Source: Streptomyces noursei (lineage in GTDB: Bacteria; Actinomycetota; Actinomycetes; Streptomycetales; Streptomycetaceae). From it: 64,000 nt of DNA. The DNA is taken from NCBI RefSeq assembly GCF_001646665.1, contig NZ_LWBU01000279.1, positions 434,760 to 498,759 of the forward strand, written 5' to 3'. Of the stretch, positions 30,888 through 41,066 are shown one piece after another. The first letter of the stretch is position 1. The number at the start of each line of letters is the position of its first letter. A program made the position numbers and the translations under genes. The notes under the pieces are model-generated. The model was not told the DNA's origin. It was given only the letters and a program-made list of their open reading frames with translations, and made no database searches.

Positions 30888-32207
30888 GTGAGAGTGCGCA
30901 GCGGCCGTACGGTGCGTGACCTGCGGCGGGAGAACCGCACCGCTGTTCTGCAACGGTTGTATTTCGACGGCCCCTTGAGCCGCTTCTCGCTGGGCCCCGC
31001 CACCGGCCTGAGTTCGGGGTCGATCAGCAACGTGGTGGCGGAGCTGGTCGCGGAGGGTCTGGTCGAGGAGGCCGGCAGCGTGGACTCCGCCGGCGGCCGC
31101 CCCCGTACGCTCCTGCGCGTCAGCCAGCACAGCGCGTGCATGATCGGCGTCGACATCGGGGAGACGCGCGTCCGGGTGGAGCTCTTCGACCTGGCGCTCA
31201 CGGAACTCGCCCGGGTCGAGATGCCCCTGACCGCCAACGGGCCCCGGCGCGTGGACCGATACGACGTCTCCGTCGTGGTCGGCCATGTGCGCGACGGCGT
31301 CGAGCAGGTGGTCCGGCAGGCCGGTGTGGACCCGGCACGGCTGCTCGGCGTCGGCGTCGGGGTGCCCGGGATAGTCGCCAGGACCCCGGAGGACGGCGCG
31401 GTGGTGCACGGTCAGACCATCGGCTGGAACGCCGTGCCGCTGGAACGGCTGCTGCGGGACTCCGCCCGGCTGCCGCCCTCCGTGCCGTACTTCATCGACA
31501 ACGGGGCCAAGACGCTCGGGCAGGCGGAGATGTGGTTCGGCGCCGGGCGCGGTGCGCACAACGCCGTGGTGGTGCTGTTCGGTTCGGGTGTCGGCGCGTG
31601 CGTGGTCACCGACGACCTGCGGTCCGGACGGGCGGTGGAGTGGGGGCATCTGACGGTACGGGTGCGGGGGCGCCGCTGCCGGTGCGGCGCGCTCGGCTGC
31701 CTGGAGGCGTACGCGGGGGCCGAGGCGCTGCTGGAGCGCTGGGCGGAGGCGGGCGGACGGCCGCCGGCCGGGGCGGACGAGGAGGCGGCGCTGACCGCGA
31801 TGCTGGCCGCCGCCTACCCGGATCCCGGCGCCGGACCCGGTGCCGAGCCGGACGCCACCGCCCTCGCGGTGCTGGAGGAGACGGCCGAGTACCTCGGCGC
31901 CGGGTTCTCCGACCTGATCAACCTCTTCCAGCCCGAACGCATCCTCGTCGGAGGCTGGGCCGGACTCCAGCTCGGCGCCCGCTTCCTCGACTCGGTACGG
32001 GCGTACGCGACGTCCTACGCCCTGTCCCACCCGGCCACCCGCGTCCGCGTCGAACTCGGGACGCTGGGCCCCGACGCCGTCACCGTCGGCGCGGCCATCC
32101 TCCCGCTCGCCGACTTCTTCGCCCGCGGAGGCCGCCGCGGACGCCCCGACACCGAGGAACCCGCACCCGCCTGGCAGGCCGCGCTCCGGCAGCGGACCGC
32201 CCCATAG
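30888..32207 (+). CDS. ROK-family transcriptional regulator (copy 2)
   Basis: This 439-residue paralogue of the regulator at 16049-17377 has the same winged HTH, the ROK nucleotide-fold motifs and the CRCGALGCLEAYAG zinc site. It starts at GTG 30888 behind GAAGAGGG; an upstream GTG at 30840 has no usable ribosome site. It is divergent from the sugar ABC/beta-glucosidase operon, which it very likely represses until the sugar is present. The central effector region (about residues 75-165) differs from copy 1, whereas the DNA-binding part and the last 230 residues are almost the same. Confidence 0.92.
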   Translation: MRVRSGRTVRDLRRENRTAVLQRLYFDGPLSRFSLGPATGLSSGSISNVVAELVAEGLVEEAGSVDSAGGRPRTLLRVSQHSACMIGVDIGETRVRVELFDLALTELARVEMPLTANGPRRVDRYDVSVVVGHVRDGVEQVVRQAGVDPARLLGVGVGVPGIVARTPEDGAVVHGQTIGWNAVPLERLLRDSARLPPSVPYFIDNGAKTLGQAEMWFGAGRGAHNAVVVLFGSGVGACVVTDDLRSGRAVEWGHLTVRVRGRRCRCGALGCLEAYAGAEALLERWAEAGGRPPAGADEEAALTAMLAAAYPDPGAGPGAEPDATALAVLEETAEYLGAGFSDLINLFQPERILVGGWAGLQLGARFLDSVRAYATSYALSHPATRVRVELGTLGPDAVTVGAAILPLADFFARGGRRGRPDTEEPAPAWQAALRQRTAP

Positions 32208-32294
32208 GGGTGTCTCGCCCGGCCCGCGTCGCCCCGTGAGCGGGTGCCCGGCCGGTGGCGTGACGTCGGGCCCGGGCGGGAGGGGCGGGGGCCG

Positions 32295-33629
32295 CTACTG
32301 GTCGAGGCCCGGCAGGTCGTCGGGCGCCGGGCAGATCCTCCGCCCCCGGTGGTCGAAGACGTACAGCTGCGCCAGGTCGACCAGGAGCGGTACCTGCGCG
32401 CCGGTCCTGACGCGCCCGTGGGGGCCGGTCCGCAGGACGAGGTCGCTGCGGACCATGGTCCGGCGCTCCGGCGCGGGCGGGACGTGGGCGGCCTCGCCGG
32501 CCGCCGGCACCCCGCCGGACATCCGGGCGGCCACCCGCTGCCGCATCCGGCGCAGCCCGCCCTGCCGCGAGGCGTGCCGCTGAGGACCCGCGGTGCGGGG
32601 GCGCGAGGCCTCCAGGTCGGCCACGCCCGCGCGCCGCGACCCGGTGTCGAGGTGGACGAGCACCTCGTGCCCCTGGTACTCGACGTGCTCCACGACGCCC
32701 ACCAGGGGCGCCTCCCCCGGCCGCGCCCGGCTCGGCGGGGCGATGCGCACCGCCTCCGACCGCAGGCCGACGACCACCCGGCGGCCCTGCTGGATGCGCA
32801 GCAACTGGTGTTCCACGCTCAGGGGTTCGGGCAGCGCGAGACTCTGGTGGCCCAGCTCGACCGTCATCCTGCCGTCCAGCGGGGCGTGCACGACCGCGTC
32901 CAGCAGGTTGATGCGCGGGGTGCCGATGAAGGCCGCGACGAACACGTTCGCCGGCCGGGCGTACAGCTCCCGGGGCGGGCTGACCTGCTGGAGGACGCCG
33001 TCGCGCAGCACGGCCACCCGGTCCCCCAGCGACATGGCCTCGGACTGGTCGTGCGTCACGTACACGGTGGTGACGCCGAGTTCCCTGGTGAGGCGGGCGA
33101 TCTCGGCGCGCAGGTGGCTGCGGAGCTTGGCGTCCAGGCTGGACAGCGGCTCGTCCAGCAGGAAGACCGACGGCCGGCGGGACACCGCCCTGCCCATCGC
33201 CACACGCTGGCGTTCACCACCCGACAGCTGGGACGGGAACCGGTCGAGCAGGTCCTCGATGGCGAGCATCCGCGCGGTCGCGTCCACCTGGAGGCCGTGG
33301 TCCGCCCCTGGGTCCCGGAGCCTGAGCGGGAACCCGATGTTGTCGCGGGCGGTCATGGACGGGTAGAGCGCGAAGTTCTGGAACACCATGGCGATGTCCC
33401 GTTCGCGCGGCGGTACGTCGTTGGCGTACGAGCCGTCCAGCAGCAGCTCGCCCTCGCTGACGTCCTCGAGCCCGGCGATCATCCGCAGGACGGTGGACTT
33501 CCCGCATCCCGAGGGACCGAGGAGGACCAGGAACTCCCCCGGCTCGACGGCCAGGGAGACCCGGTGGACCGCGTAGGAGCCGCGGTCGTACTTCTTGCTC
33601 ACATCTCGCAGCACGATGGCGCGACTCAT
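32295..33629 (-). CDS. MalK/MsiK-type ABC transporter ATPase with extended C-terminus
   Basis: The product has 444 residues. Walker A GPSGCGKST is at 38-46, Q-loop Gln84, signature LSGGE at 135-139, Walker B VFLLDE at 155-160 and switch His193. The regulatory MalK-like C-terminal domain is interrupted by a basic, disordered insertion (about 350-405, RRAGVADLEASRPRTAG...) before a last TOBE strand. Normal MalK/MsiK proteins have about 370-380 residues. It has no permease genes beside it. It could power the sugar importer 4 kb away. Its start ATG 33629 has only a weak ribosome site. Three 9-base direct repeats lie just upstream. Confidence 0.88.
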   Translation of the reverse strand: MSRAIVLRDVSKKYDRGSYAVHRVSLAVEPGEFLVLLGPSGCGKSTVLRMIAGLEDVSEGELLLDGSYANDVPPRERDIAMVFQNFALYPSMTARDNIGFPLRLRDPGADHGLQVDATARMLAIEDLLDRFPSQLSGGERQRVAMGRAVSRRPSVFLLDEPLSSLDAKLRSHLRAEIARLTRELGVTTVYVTHDQSEAMSLGDRVAVLRDGVLQQVSPPRELYARPANVFVAAFIGTPRINLLDAVVHAPLDGRMTVELGHQSLALPEPLSVEHQLLRIQQGRRVVVGLRSEAVRIAPPSRARPGEAPLVGVVEHVEYQGHEVLVHLDTGSRRAGVADLEASRPRTAGPQRHASRQGGLRRMRQRVAARMSGGVPAAGEAAHVPPAPERRTMVRSDLVLRTGPHGRVRTGAQVPLLVDLAQLYVFDHRGRRICPAPDDLPGLDQ

Positions 33630-33819
33630 GGCATCCGCCCGGAGTAGGGAGACAGGGGAGACAGAAGAGACAGGAGCGAGGGGGGTGCGGCTGAAAATAG
33701 CCCATGGGAGGGCGCCGCGGAACGGTTTCGTACGCACCGGGAGAAGCCGGGATCCGCCGCGTACCGGCGCCGCGGCACGGGTCAGGGACGTGGCGGCCCG
33801 TCGGTGCTGACGCGGCCGG
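33630..33819. other. Upstream region of the MalK-type gene with GAGACAG repeats
   Basis: GAGACAG occurs three times at exact 9-base steps (33649, 33658, 33667), 20-44 bases before the ATPase start, in its leader on the opposite strand. The rest of the stretch shows no gene. The repeats may be a regulator site or a slippage-prone tract. Confidence 0.4.
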
Positions 33820-33966
33820 TCAGGCCGAGGCGCGGACGACCAGTTCGGGCCGGAGGAGCAGGCGCTCGGGCTCGGGGTCGGCACCCTGGAGGCGTGCCGC
33901 GAGCAGTTCCGCCGTCGCCACGGCCATCTTCTCGACGGGCCGGCGCACCGTCGTCAGGGGCGGGGC
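33820..33966 (-). pseudogene. LacI-family regulator remnant (C-terminal ~48 codons)
   Basis: Read on the minus strand, the frame ending in TGA at 33822-33820 gives PPLTTVRRPVEKMAVATAEL, then LLAARLQGADPEPERLLLRPE and LVVRASA. This is the unmistakable end of a LacI/GalR regulator (PPLTTVRQP...LVVRxS). Upstream of about 33970 the homology stops and the frame runs into the neighbouring ligase gene, so the HTH and most of the sugar-binding domain are gone. It is a decayed regulator, perhaps once serving the adjacent MalK-type gene. Confidence 0.7.
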
Positions 33967-33999
33967 CCGGAGGCACGGCCGGGACCGGAGGCGCCGCCG

Positions 34000-35478
<1,479 letters not shown>

Positions 35479-35595
35479 GCGGCCCTCCCGAGTGCCCTCG
35501 GCATGGATCTCCGTCTCCAGCCTCCCACTCCCGGCGGCCACACACCACCGAGGCCCCCGGCGGCCGGTCCCGGCCGCCCCCGCCCCGCCGGCCGG

Positions 35596-36066
35596 TCACC
35601 CGTGCGGGCACCGGCTGTCGGCGGCGGTGAGGACGCGCATGCGCCGGAACAGGTCCCGCGTGAGGCGCCGCTGCAGGGTGGTGCTCCAGGCGAGGCCGGG
35701 GTACCGGCTGCGCAGGTGCGCCAGGGCCCGGGTGGGCAGCCCCGTGTTCACCAGGGAGCCGTCCACCTCCACGGCGGTGATGGTCCCGGTGGCGCAGGCG
35801 GGGCAGACCCGGAACGTCACCCGTCCCACGACCTTCCGGACGTGCACCAGCAGCAGGTCCTGCACACCGCCGTCCGCGCCCGGGGCGCGGGGTCCGGACA
35901 CCAGGTCGATGTCGCGGTAGGCGACGACCAGGCGGTGCCACCTGCTCCCGGGCCGGCTCGGGCGGCGGTGCCGGGCACGTCGGCGTACGGTCTCCCGGCT
36001 CGGCCCCGCGGGGCGGGCCGACGACGGTGCTGCGGTGGGCGTGACGAACGCGCGGAGTCCCTGCAT
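35596..36066 (-). CDS. Hypothetical protein with CxxC motif (156 aa)
   Basis: The product has 156 residues, with a basic N-terminus, a central WHRLVVAYRDIDLVSGPR, a VCPACATGTI motif that could bind a metal, and a C-terminal helical part RSRYPGLAWSTTLQRRLTRDLFRRM. No signal or membrane helix. It looks like a conserved actinomycete protein but I cannot name the family. Start ATG 36066 has only a weak ribosome site. Confidence 0.6.
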   Translation of the reverse strand: MQGLRAFVTPTAAPSSARPAGPSRETVRRRARHRRPSRPGSRWHRLVVAYRDIDLVSGPRAPGADGGVQDLLLVHVRKVVGRVTFRVCPACATGTITAVEVDGSLVNTGLPTRALAHLRSRYPGLAWSTTLQRRLTRDLFRRMRVLTAADSRCPHG

Positions 36067-36285
36067 GGCGTCCGAGTGCCCCGGCACGCCCGACTCACTC
36101 CGGCCACCGTCCCATCGGGTCAACTCGGAGGCAGCACGTGGCTTTTGTCCGGTTCGTCCGTTCCGGCGGCGGGGGACCCGGCCGGGGACGCACGGCGGCT
36201 TGCCCGGGCCCGCGGGCATCACCGAGGATGAGACCTGCTTGTCGCAGCGGGGCGGACGCTCACCGGCGGACCGGACTCGGCCGTT

Positions 36286-36300
36286 CCAGTGGCACACTGG
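36286..36300. promoter_or_regulatory. CCAGTG-GCA-CACTGG dyad upstream of corA
   Basis: A perfect 6+6 inverted repeat with a 3-base centre lies 29 bases before the CorA start. It could be an operator or overlap the -10 region (CACACT). Such a short dyad could be chance. Confidence 0.3.
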
Positions 36301-36328
36301 CCCGCCGGTCGTCCGAAGGAGTTCCGCA

Positions 36329-37417
36329 GTGCCCGTGATGCGCAGTATCCGCCGAGCCGTGCGCCGTGCGTATCGCAGGACCGTGGACCTGAGCCATCCG
36401 GCCCGCTCGCCGCTCGGCTCCTCGGTGATGAACTGCGTGGTGTACGAGGACGGCGTCCGGCAGCCGGGGCCGCGCTCCGTGGAACAGGCCGTCCGCCGGG
36501 TGCGCAGGTCCGGCCGCGGGTTCGTGTGGCTGGGTCTGCACGAGCCGTCCGAGGAGGAGTTCGGCGGGATCGCCGAGCTGTTCGAGCTGGACCCGCCGGT
36601 CGGGCGGGACGCCGCGCACGCGCACCGGCGGCCCAAGGTCGAGTCGTACGGCGACACGCTCCTGGCCGTCTTCAAGACGTGCCGCTACGTCGAGCACACG
36701 GAACTGACGGCGACCAGCGAGGTGGTGGACACCGGGGAGATCCTGGTCCTCACCGGGACCGACTTCGTGATCACCGTCCGGCGCGGCCCGCACGGTTCGC
36801 TCGGTCCGCTCCGGGAGGCGCTGGAGGAGTCCCCCGAGCAGCTCGCGAAGGGTCCCTCCGCCGTACTGCACGCCGTCGCCGACCGGCTGGTCGACGACTT
36901 CCTCACCGTGGCCGACGCCCTCCAGGACGACGTCGACCACGTCGAGGCGGTCGTCTTCACCGAGCCGGCGACACGCAGGGAGTCGGGCATGATCTACCAG
37001 CTCAAACGGGAGCTGCTGGAGCTCAGGCGGGCCGTGGCTCCCCTGGACCGGCCCCTGCACACGCTCGCCACCGCGCCGGTCGCGCCGGTGGCCCCCGACG
37101 TACGGCCGTACTTCCGGGACGTGGCGGACCACCGGACACGGGTCGTCGAACAGATCGCCGCCCACGACGCGCTGCTCGACTCGATACTCCAGGCGCACCT
37201 CGCTCAGCTGACCGTCGCCCAGAACGAGGACATGCGCAGGATCACCGCGTGGGCGGCCATCATCGCCGTACCCACCATGGTCTGCGGTGTCTACGGCATG
37301 AACTTCGACCACATGCCCGAGCTGCGGTGGACCTACGGCTACCCGCTGGCCCTCGGCGTCATCGCCGTCGCCTGTTTCCTGATCCACCGGGGATTCCGCC
37401 GCAACGGCTGGCTGTAG
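36329..37417 (+). CDS. corA: CorA-family divalent metal ion transporter
   Basis: The product has 362 residues. A large cytoplasmic domain with a long helix is followed by two C-terminal membrane helices (about 295-315 and 335-352) with the selectivity motif YGMNF between them. It forms a pentameric channel for Mg2+ or Co2+ (or Zn2+ efflux in some members). The start is GTG 36329 seven bases after AAGGAG; GTG/ATG codons two and three codons later are alternatives. The next gene follows by 56 bases. Confidence 0.93.
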   Translation: MPVMRSIRRAVRRAYRRTVDLSHPARSPLGSSVMNCVVYEDGVRQPGPRSVEQAVRRVRRSGRGFVWLGLHEPSEEEFGGIAELFELDPPVGRDAAHAHRRPKVESYGDTLLAVFKTCRYVEHTELTATSEVVDTGEILVLTGTDFVITVRRGPHGSLGPLREALEESPEQLAKGPSAVLHAVADRLVDDFLTVADALQDDVDHVEAVVFTEPATRRESGMIYQLKRELLELRRAVAPLDRPLHTLATAPVAPVAPDVRPYFRDVADHRTRVVEQIAAHDALLDSILQAHLAQLTVAQNEDMRRITAWAAIIAVPTMVCGVYGMNFDHMPELRWTYGYPLALGVIAVACFLIHRGFRRNGWL

Positions 37418-37473
37418 CGGGGGCGCCGCCTCGCCGGTCACCGGGGGTGAACGGTGTCAGTAGGCTGACGCCC

Positions 37474-38589
37474 ATGTCTGCCTCGTTGAACGCCACGAAA
37501 GCCGCCGCCGCGCTGCGCACATCGGCGCGTGTCTCCGCCGAGTTGTTGCTGGTCCTCGTCATGGCGGCGGTGGCCGTGTGGTTCCTGGGCCGGATGTGGT
37601 CGATCGTGTGGCCCCTGGTCGTGGGGCTGCTGCTCACCACGCTGACCTGGCCCCTGACGCGCTTCCTGCGGCAGCACGGGTGGCGCCCGGCGCCGGCCGC
37701 GGCGACGGTGACCGTGCTGTTCCTGCTCGTCGTCGCGGGCGTCGTGGCGCTCATCGCGGTCCCGGTCGCTTCCCAGTCCGGCGAGTTGGCCAAGGGGGTG
37801 GCCGAGGGCGTGCAGACGTTGCGCGAGTGGGCCGCAGGGCCGCCGCTGAACATCGGCGACGAGCAGATATCGGGTGCTTTCGACGCGGGTGTCGACCGCG
37901 TCCAGAACAGCGTCGGCAGCATGGTCACCGCCGTGGTGACCGGCATGAGCACCGTGTTCAGCGGGGTGGTCACCACCGTCCTGGCGCTGTTCCTGATGTT
38001 CTTCTTCCTCAAGGACGGGCCGAGGTTCCTGCCGTGGCTGACCCGCCAGCTGCCCGGCAGGCTGGCCACCGACGTACCGGTCGTGGCCGCCCGCTGCTGG
38101 GACACCCTGGGCGCCTTCGTCCGCTCCCAGGCCGTCGTCGGCCTGCTCGACGCGGTGTTCATCGGCCTCGGCCTGTGGATCCTGGGTGTTCCGCTGGTGC
38201 TGCCGCTGGCGGTGCTGACCTTCGTCTCCGCCTTCGTGCCCATCGTGGGCGCGCTGTTCGCGGGCCTCGTCGCCGTGCTCATCGCGCTGGTGTCCAACGG
38301 CCTGACCGACGCACTGATCGTGCTGGCCATCATCGTCGTGGTGCAGCAGCTCGAGGGCAATGTGTTCCAGCCCATGATCCAGAGCCGCGGTCTGGGCCTG
38401 CACGCGGCGGTGGTCCTGCTCGCGGTGACGCTCGGCGGCAGCCTGGCCGGCGTCGTCGGCAGCCTCCTCGCGGTACCCGTCGCCGCGCTGATCGCGGTGG
38501 TCTGGAACTACCTGCGCGAGCAGCTCGCCGAGCCGCCGCGGGAACCGGAAACCGATGCCGCGCCCACGGGTGCCGCCGTCCCGTCGTAG
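37474..38589 (+). CDS. AI-2E family transporter (PerM-like membrane protein)
   Basis: The 371-residue product has about eight membrane helices, the amphipathic middle segment (about 95-165) and the C-terminal EGNVFQPMIQSRGLGLHAAVVLLAV motif of the AI-2E/PerM superfamily. Members export small molecules or act as Na+/H+ antiporters; the name does not prove autoinducer transport. ATG 37474 lies 7 bases after a TAGGCT -10 box, so the mRNA is probably leaderless and separate from corA. Confidence 0.9.
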   Translation: MSASLNATKAAAALRTSARVSAELLLVLVMAAVAVWFLGRMWSIVWPLVVGLLLTTLTWPLTRFLRQHGWRPAPAAATVTVLFLLVVAGVVALIAVPVASQSGELAKGVAEGVQTLREWAAGPPLNIGDEQISGAFDAGVDRVQNSVGSMVTAVVTGMSTVFSGVVTTVLALFLMFFFLKDGPRFLPWLTRQLPGRLATDVPVVAARCWDTLGAFVRSQAVVGLLDAVFIGLGLWILGVPLVLPLAVLTFVSAFVPIVGALFAGLVAVLIALVSNGLTDALIVLAIIVVVQQLEGNVFQPMIQSRGLGLHAAVVLLAVTLGGSLAGVVGSLLAVPVAALIAVVWNYLREQLAEPPREPETDAAPTGAAVPS

Positions 38590-38666
38590 TGGTCCCCCGC
38601 GCCGGCGGGTGACGGCCCGGCCGCCATGCCCGCCGACCACGGCACCGCCCGTGGCCCGGCCCCGGC

Positions 38667-39377
38667 TCAGTGATCCGGGCCGGCGGATCCACCGGGTGCG
38701 ACGAGTCCCGTCTCGTAGGCCAGGACGACGGCCTGGGCCCGGTCCCGCAGCGTCAGCTTCGCGAAGATCCGGGCCACATGGGTCTTCACCGTCGCTTCGC
38801 TCAGCGTCAGCTCCCGGGCGAGTTCGGCGTTGGACAGGCCCTTGCCCATGAGTGTCAGTACCTCGCGCTCCCGGGGTGTCAGCGCCGCGAGGTCGCGGTG
38901 GACGGCGGGATGTGCGGAGGCCGGAGCGGTCCGTACGGCGCCGGAGGCGTGGCGTTCCACCAGGCGTCGGGTGATCGAGGGGGCGAGCAGGGCGTCGCCG
39001 GTGTCGACCAGGCGCACGGCGGCTGCGAGATGTGCGGGGGTGACGTCCTTGAGCAGGAAGCCGCTGGCACCGGCGGCGAGGGCGGCGTAGACGTAGGAGT
39101 CGAGGTCGAAGGTGGTCAGCATGATCACTCGGCAGTCCGGGACGTGGGCGAGGATCCGGCGGGCGGCCTCCAGACCGTCCATGTTCGGCATCCGGATGTC
39201 CATGAGGACGACGTCGGGGCGGAGTCGGCAAACGGCTTCCACCGCCTCGGCCCCGTCCGCGGCCTCGCCGACCACGTCGATGCCGCGTGCGGTCAGGATC
39301 AGGCGGAAGCCGGTGCGGACCAGCTCCTGGTCGTCGGCGATCACGACGCGGGGGGCCGCGTCGGTGCGCGCGGTCAC
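38667..39377 (-). CDS. NarL/FixJ-type response regulator
   Basis: This 236-residue regulator has a receiver domain (about 10-125) with phospho-acceptor Asp60 in VVLMDIRMP, acidic pair DD at 15-16 and Lys in FLLKDVTP, plus a C-terminal LuxR-type HTH (LTPREREVLTLMGKGLSNAELARELTLSEATVKTHV). It overlaps the kinase gene by 4 bases (ATGA) and is co-translated with it. The probable target is the divergent ABC/FtsX exporter. Confidence 0.95.
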   Translation of the reverse strand: MTARTDAAPRVVIADDQELVRTGFRLILTARGIDVVGEAADGAEAVEAVCRLRPDVVLMDIRMPNMDGLEAARRILAHVPDCRVIMLTTFDLDSYVYAALAAGASGFLLKDVTPAHLAAAVRLVDTGDALLAPSITRRLVERHASGAVRTAPASAHPAVHRDLAALTPREREVLTLMGKGLSNAELARELTLSEATVKTHVARIFAKLTLRDRAQAVVLAYETGLVAPGGSAGPDH

Positions 39378-40228
39378 GGCCGGTCCAGCGGGATACGGGC
39401 GCGGACGCGGAAGCCCCCGCCGAGGCGGCGCCGGGCGTCCAGGTCGCCGCCGTAGACGGCGACCCGCTCGCGCAGGCCGAGCAGCCCCCGCCCCGCCCCG
39501 TGTGCCCGGGCCGCGGCCGGACGGCTTCGGCGCCCGGCCGCGTCGCCGGTGAGGACGCTCGGGCCGCTGTTCAGGACCTCGACGCGCAGGCAGTGCTCCG
39601 CGTACCGCACCGTCACCTCGGCTCCGGCTCCGTCGCTGTGCCGGAGGGCGTTGGTCAGCGCCTCCTGGATGATCCGGTAGGCGGTGACGTCGATGCCGGT
39701 CGGCAGCGGGCGGGGCTCTCCGGAGATGCGCACCTCCACGGGCAGGCCGGCGAAGGAGATCCGGTCGATCAGCGGGCTGAGCCGGCTCAGGCTGGGCTGC
39801 GGTGACAGATCCTGGCCGTGGGGCTCCTCATCACCGTTCTGCGCGGGGGCGAGCAGGCCGAGCAGGTGCCGTAGTTCGGTCATCGCGGTCCGCCCGGCGC
39901 CCTCCACGGCCCCCAGTGCGGCCTCCGCCTCGTCGGGCATGGTGGCCAGCACCTCACGAGCAGCCCCGGCCTGGACCACCATGAGGCTCACGTTGTGGCT
40001 GACGATGTCGTGGAGTTCGGCCGCGATCCTGGCCCGCTCGGCGTCGACCGCGGTGCGTGCCGCGCTCTCCCGCTCCCGCTCCAGCAGCCATCCGCGCTCG
40101 TCGATGGCCGCCCGGTGGCGCCGGCGTGCCCGGACGAGCGCCGCACCCAGGACGACGACCGCGGTGTACGCCGTCGCCAGTGCCGCGACCAGCCAGATCA
40201 ACCCCGAACTCCCCACCCGCACAAGCAT
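39374..40228 (-). CDS. NarL-system histidine kinase with a single membrane helix
   Basis: The product has 284 residues, with one N-terminal helix (about 9-33), a HisKA_3 dimerisation domain with phospho-His73 in ELHDIVSHN, and HATPase (QEALTNALRHSDG ... GRGLLGLRERV). Most relatives have four to six membrane helices. Here only one remains, so either the true start lies upstream or the sensor is minimal, as in intramembrane-sensing kinases that read their partner ABC transporter. It forms an operon with the response regulator. Confidence 0.92.
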   Translation of the reverse strand: MLVRVGSSGLIWLVAALATAYTAVVVLGAALVRARRRHRAAIDERGWLLERERESAARTAVDAERARIAAELHDIVSHNVSLMVVQAGAAREVLATMPDEAEAALGAVEGAGRTAMTELRHLLGLLAPAQNGDEEPHGQDLSPQPSLSRLSPLIDRISFAGLPVEVRISGEPRPLPTGIDVTAYRIIQEALTNALRHSDGAGAEVTVRYAEHCLRVEVLNSGPSVLTGDAAGRRSRPAAARAHGAGRGLLGLRERVAVYGGDLDARRRLGGGFRVRARIPLDRP

Positions 40229-40276
40229 GGCAGCCCGGCATGCCCGCCCGCGTCATGCTCCGGACGCAGTTCCCTA

Positions 40277-40289
40277 CATCCCCAGGATG
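40277..40289. promoter_or_regulatory. CATCC-CCA-GGATG dyad in divergent promoter
   Basis: A perfect 5-3-5 dyad lies in the 127 bases between the kinase and the ABC genes, and TTACATCC recurs at 40304-40311. These may be binding sites of the NarL-type regulator. A TAGGTT -10 box at 40344-40349 ends 6 bases before the ATPase start, giving a leaderless exporter mRNA. Confidence 0.45.
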
Positions 40290-40355
40290 ACCTGCGGGGC
40301 TGGTTACATCCGGTGGGGGACGTCGTACCGGTCGTGCCGCTCCTAGGTTCATGCC

Positions 40356-41066
40356 ATGACAACTGATTCTGACAGCTCCCGGCAGGTCGTCGTCCGGCTG
40401 GAGGGCGTCCACAAGGACTACGGCGACGCGAAGGCCCTGGACGGCGTCAGCCTGGAGATCCGTGCCGGAGAAGCGGTCGCCGTGATGGGGCCGTCCGGGT
40501 GCGGCAAGTCCACCCTGCTCAACATGGTCGCCGGCCTGGACCGCCCGACGTCCGGAACGGTCCGGGTCCACGGTGAGGACCTGGGCAGGTTGAACGAGAC
40601 GGGGCTGGCGCTGTTCCGGCGACGGCACGTCGGCATGATCTTCCAGTTCTTCAACCTGATCGACGACCTGCCCGCGCTGGACAACGTCGCGCTGGCCGCC
40701 CAGCTGACCGGCACGTCCGCCCGGCAGGCCCGCCGCCGGGCACTGGAACTCCTCGACGAACTGGGCATCGCCGGCCGCAAGGACACCTATCCGGCGGCGT
40801 TGAGCGGGGGTGAACGCCAGCGAGTGGCCGTGGCCCGGGCGCTGATGAACCGCCCGGCCCTGCTGCTGGCCGACGAGCCGACCGGCGCGCTGGACAGCCG
40901 CTCGGGCGAGCAGGTGATGGACCTGTTGATCGACCTCAACCAGATCGGGCAGACCCTGCTGATCGTCACGCACGACCCGCACCTGGCCACCCGCTGCGCC
41001 AGCCGGCTGATCGAGGTCGCCGACGGCCGAGTGGCCCGCGAGAGCACGCTGGAGCCCACCGCATGA
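40356..41066 (+). CDS. ABC transporter ATPase (MacB/LolD type)
   Basis: The product has 236 residues with Walker A GPSGCGKST (45-53), FQFFNLIDDL, LSGGERQRVAVARAL, and Walker B LLLADEPTGALD. It belongs to the family that drives MacB/LolCDE/BceAB mechanotransmission. It overlaps the permease gene by 4 bases (ATGA). Together they are probably an exporter or envelope-acting machine for a peptide, antibiotic or lipoprotein, controlled by the divergent two-component genes. Confidence 0.95.
   Translation: MTTDSDSSRQVVVRLEGVHKDYGDAKALDGVSLEIRAGEAVAVMGPSGCGKSTLLNMVAGLDRPTSGTVRVHGEDLGRLNETGLALFRRRHVGMIFQFFNLIDDLPALDNVALAAQLTGTSARQARRRALELLDELGIAGRKDTYPAALSGGERQRVAVARALMNRPALLLADEPTGALDSRSGEQVMDLLIDLNQIGQTLLIVTHDPHLATRCASRLIEVADGRVARESTLEPTA

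Noticed and set aside
36067..36328. Magnesium riboswitch upstream of corA
   Set aside because: The region lacks the conserved blocks of the ykoK (M-box) or mgtA leaders; only a short dyad is visible.
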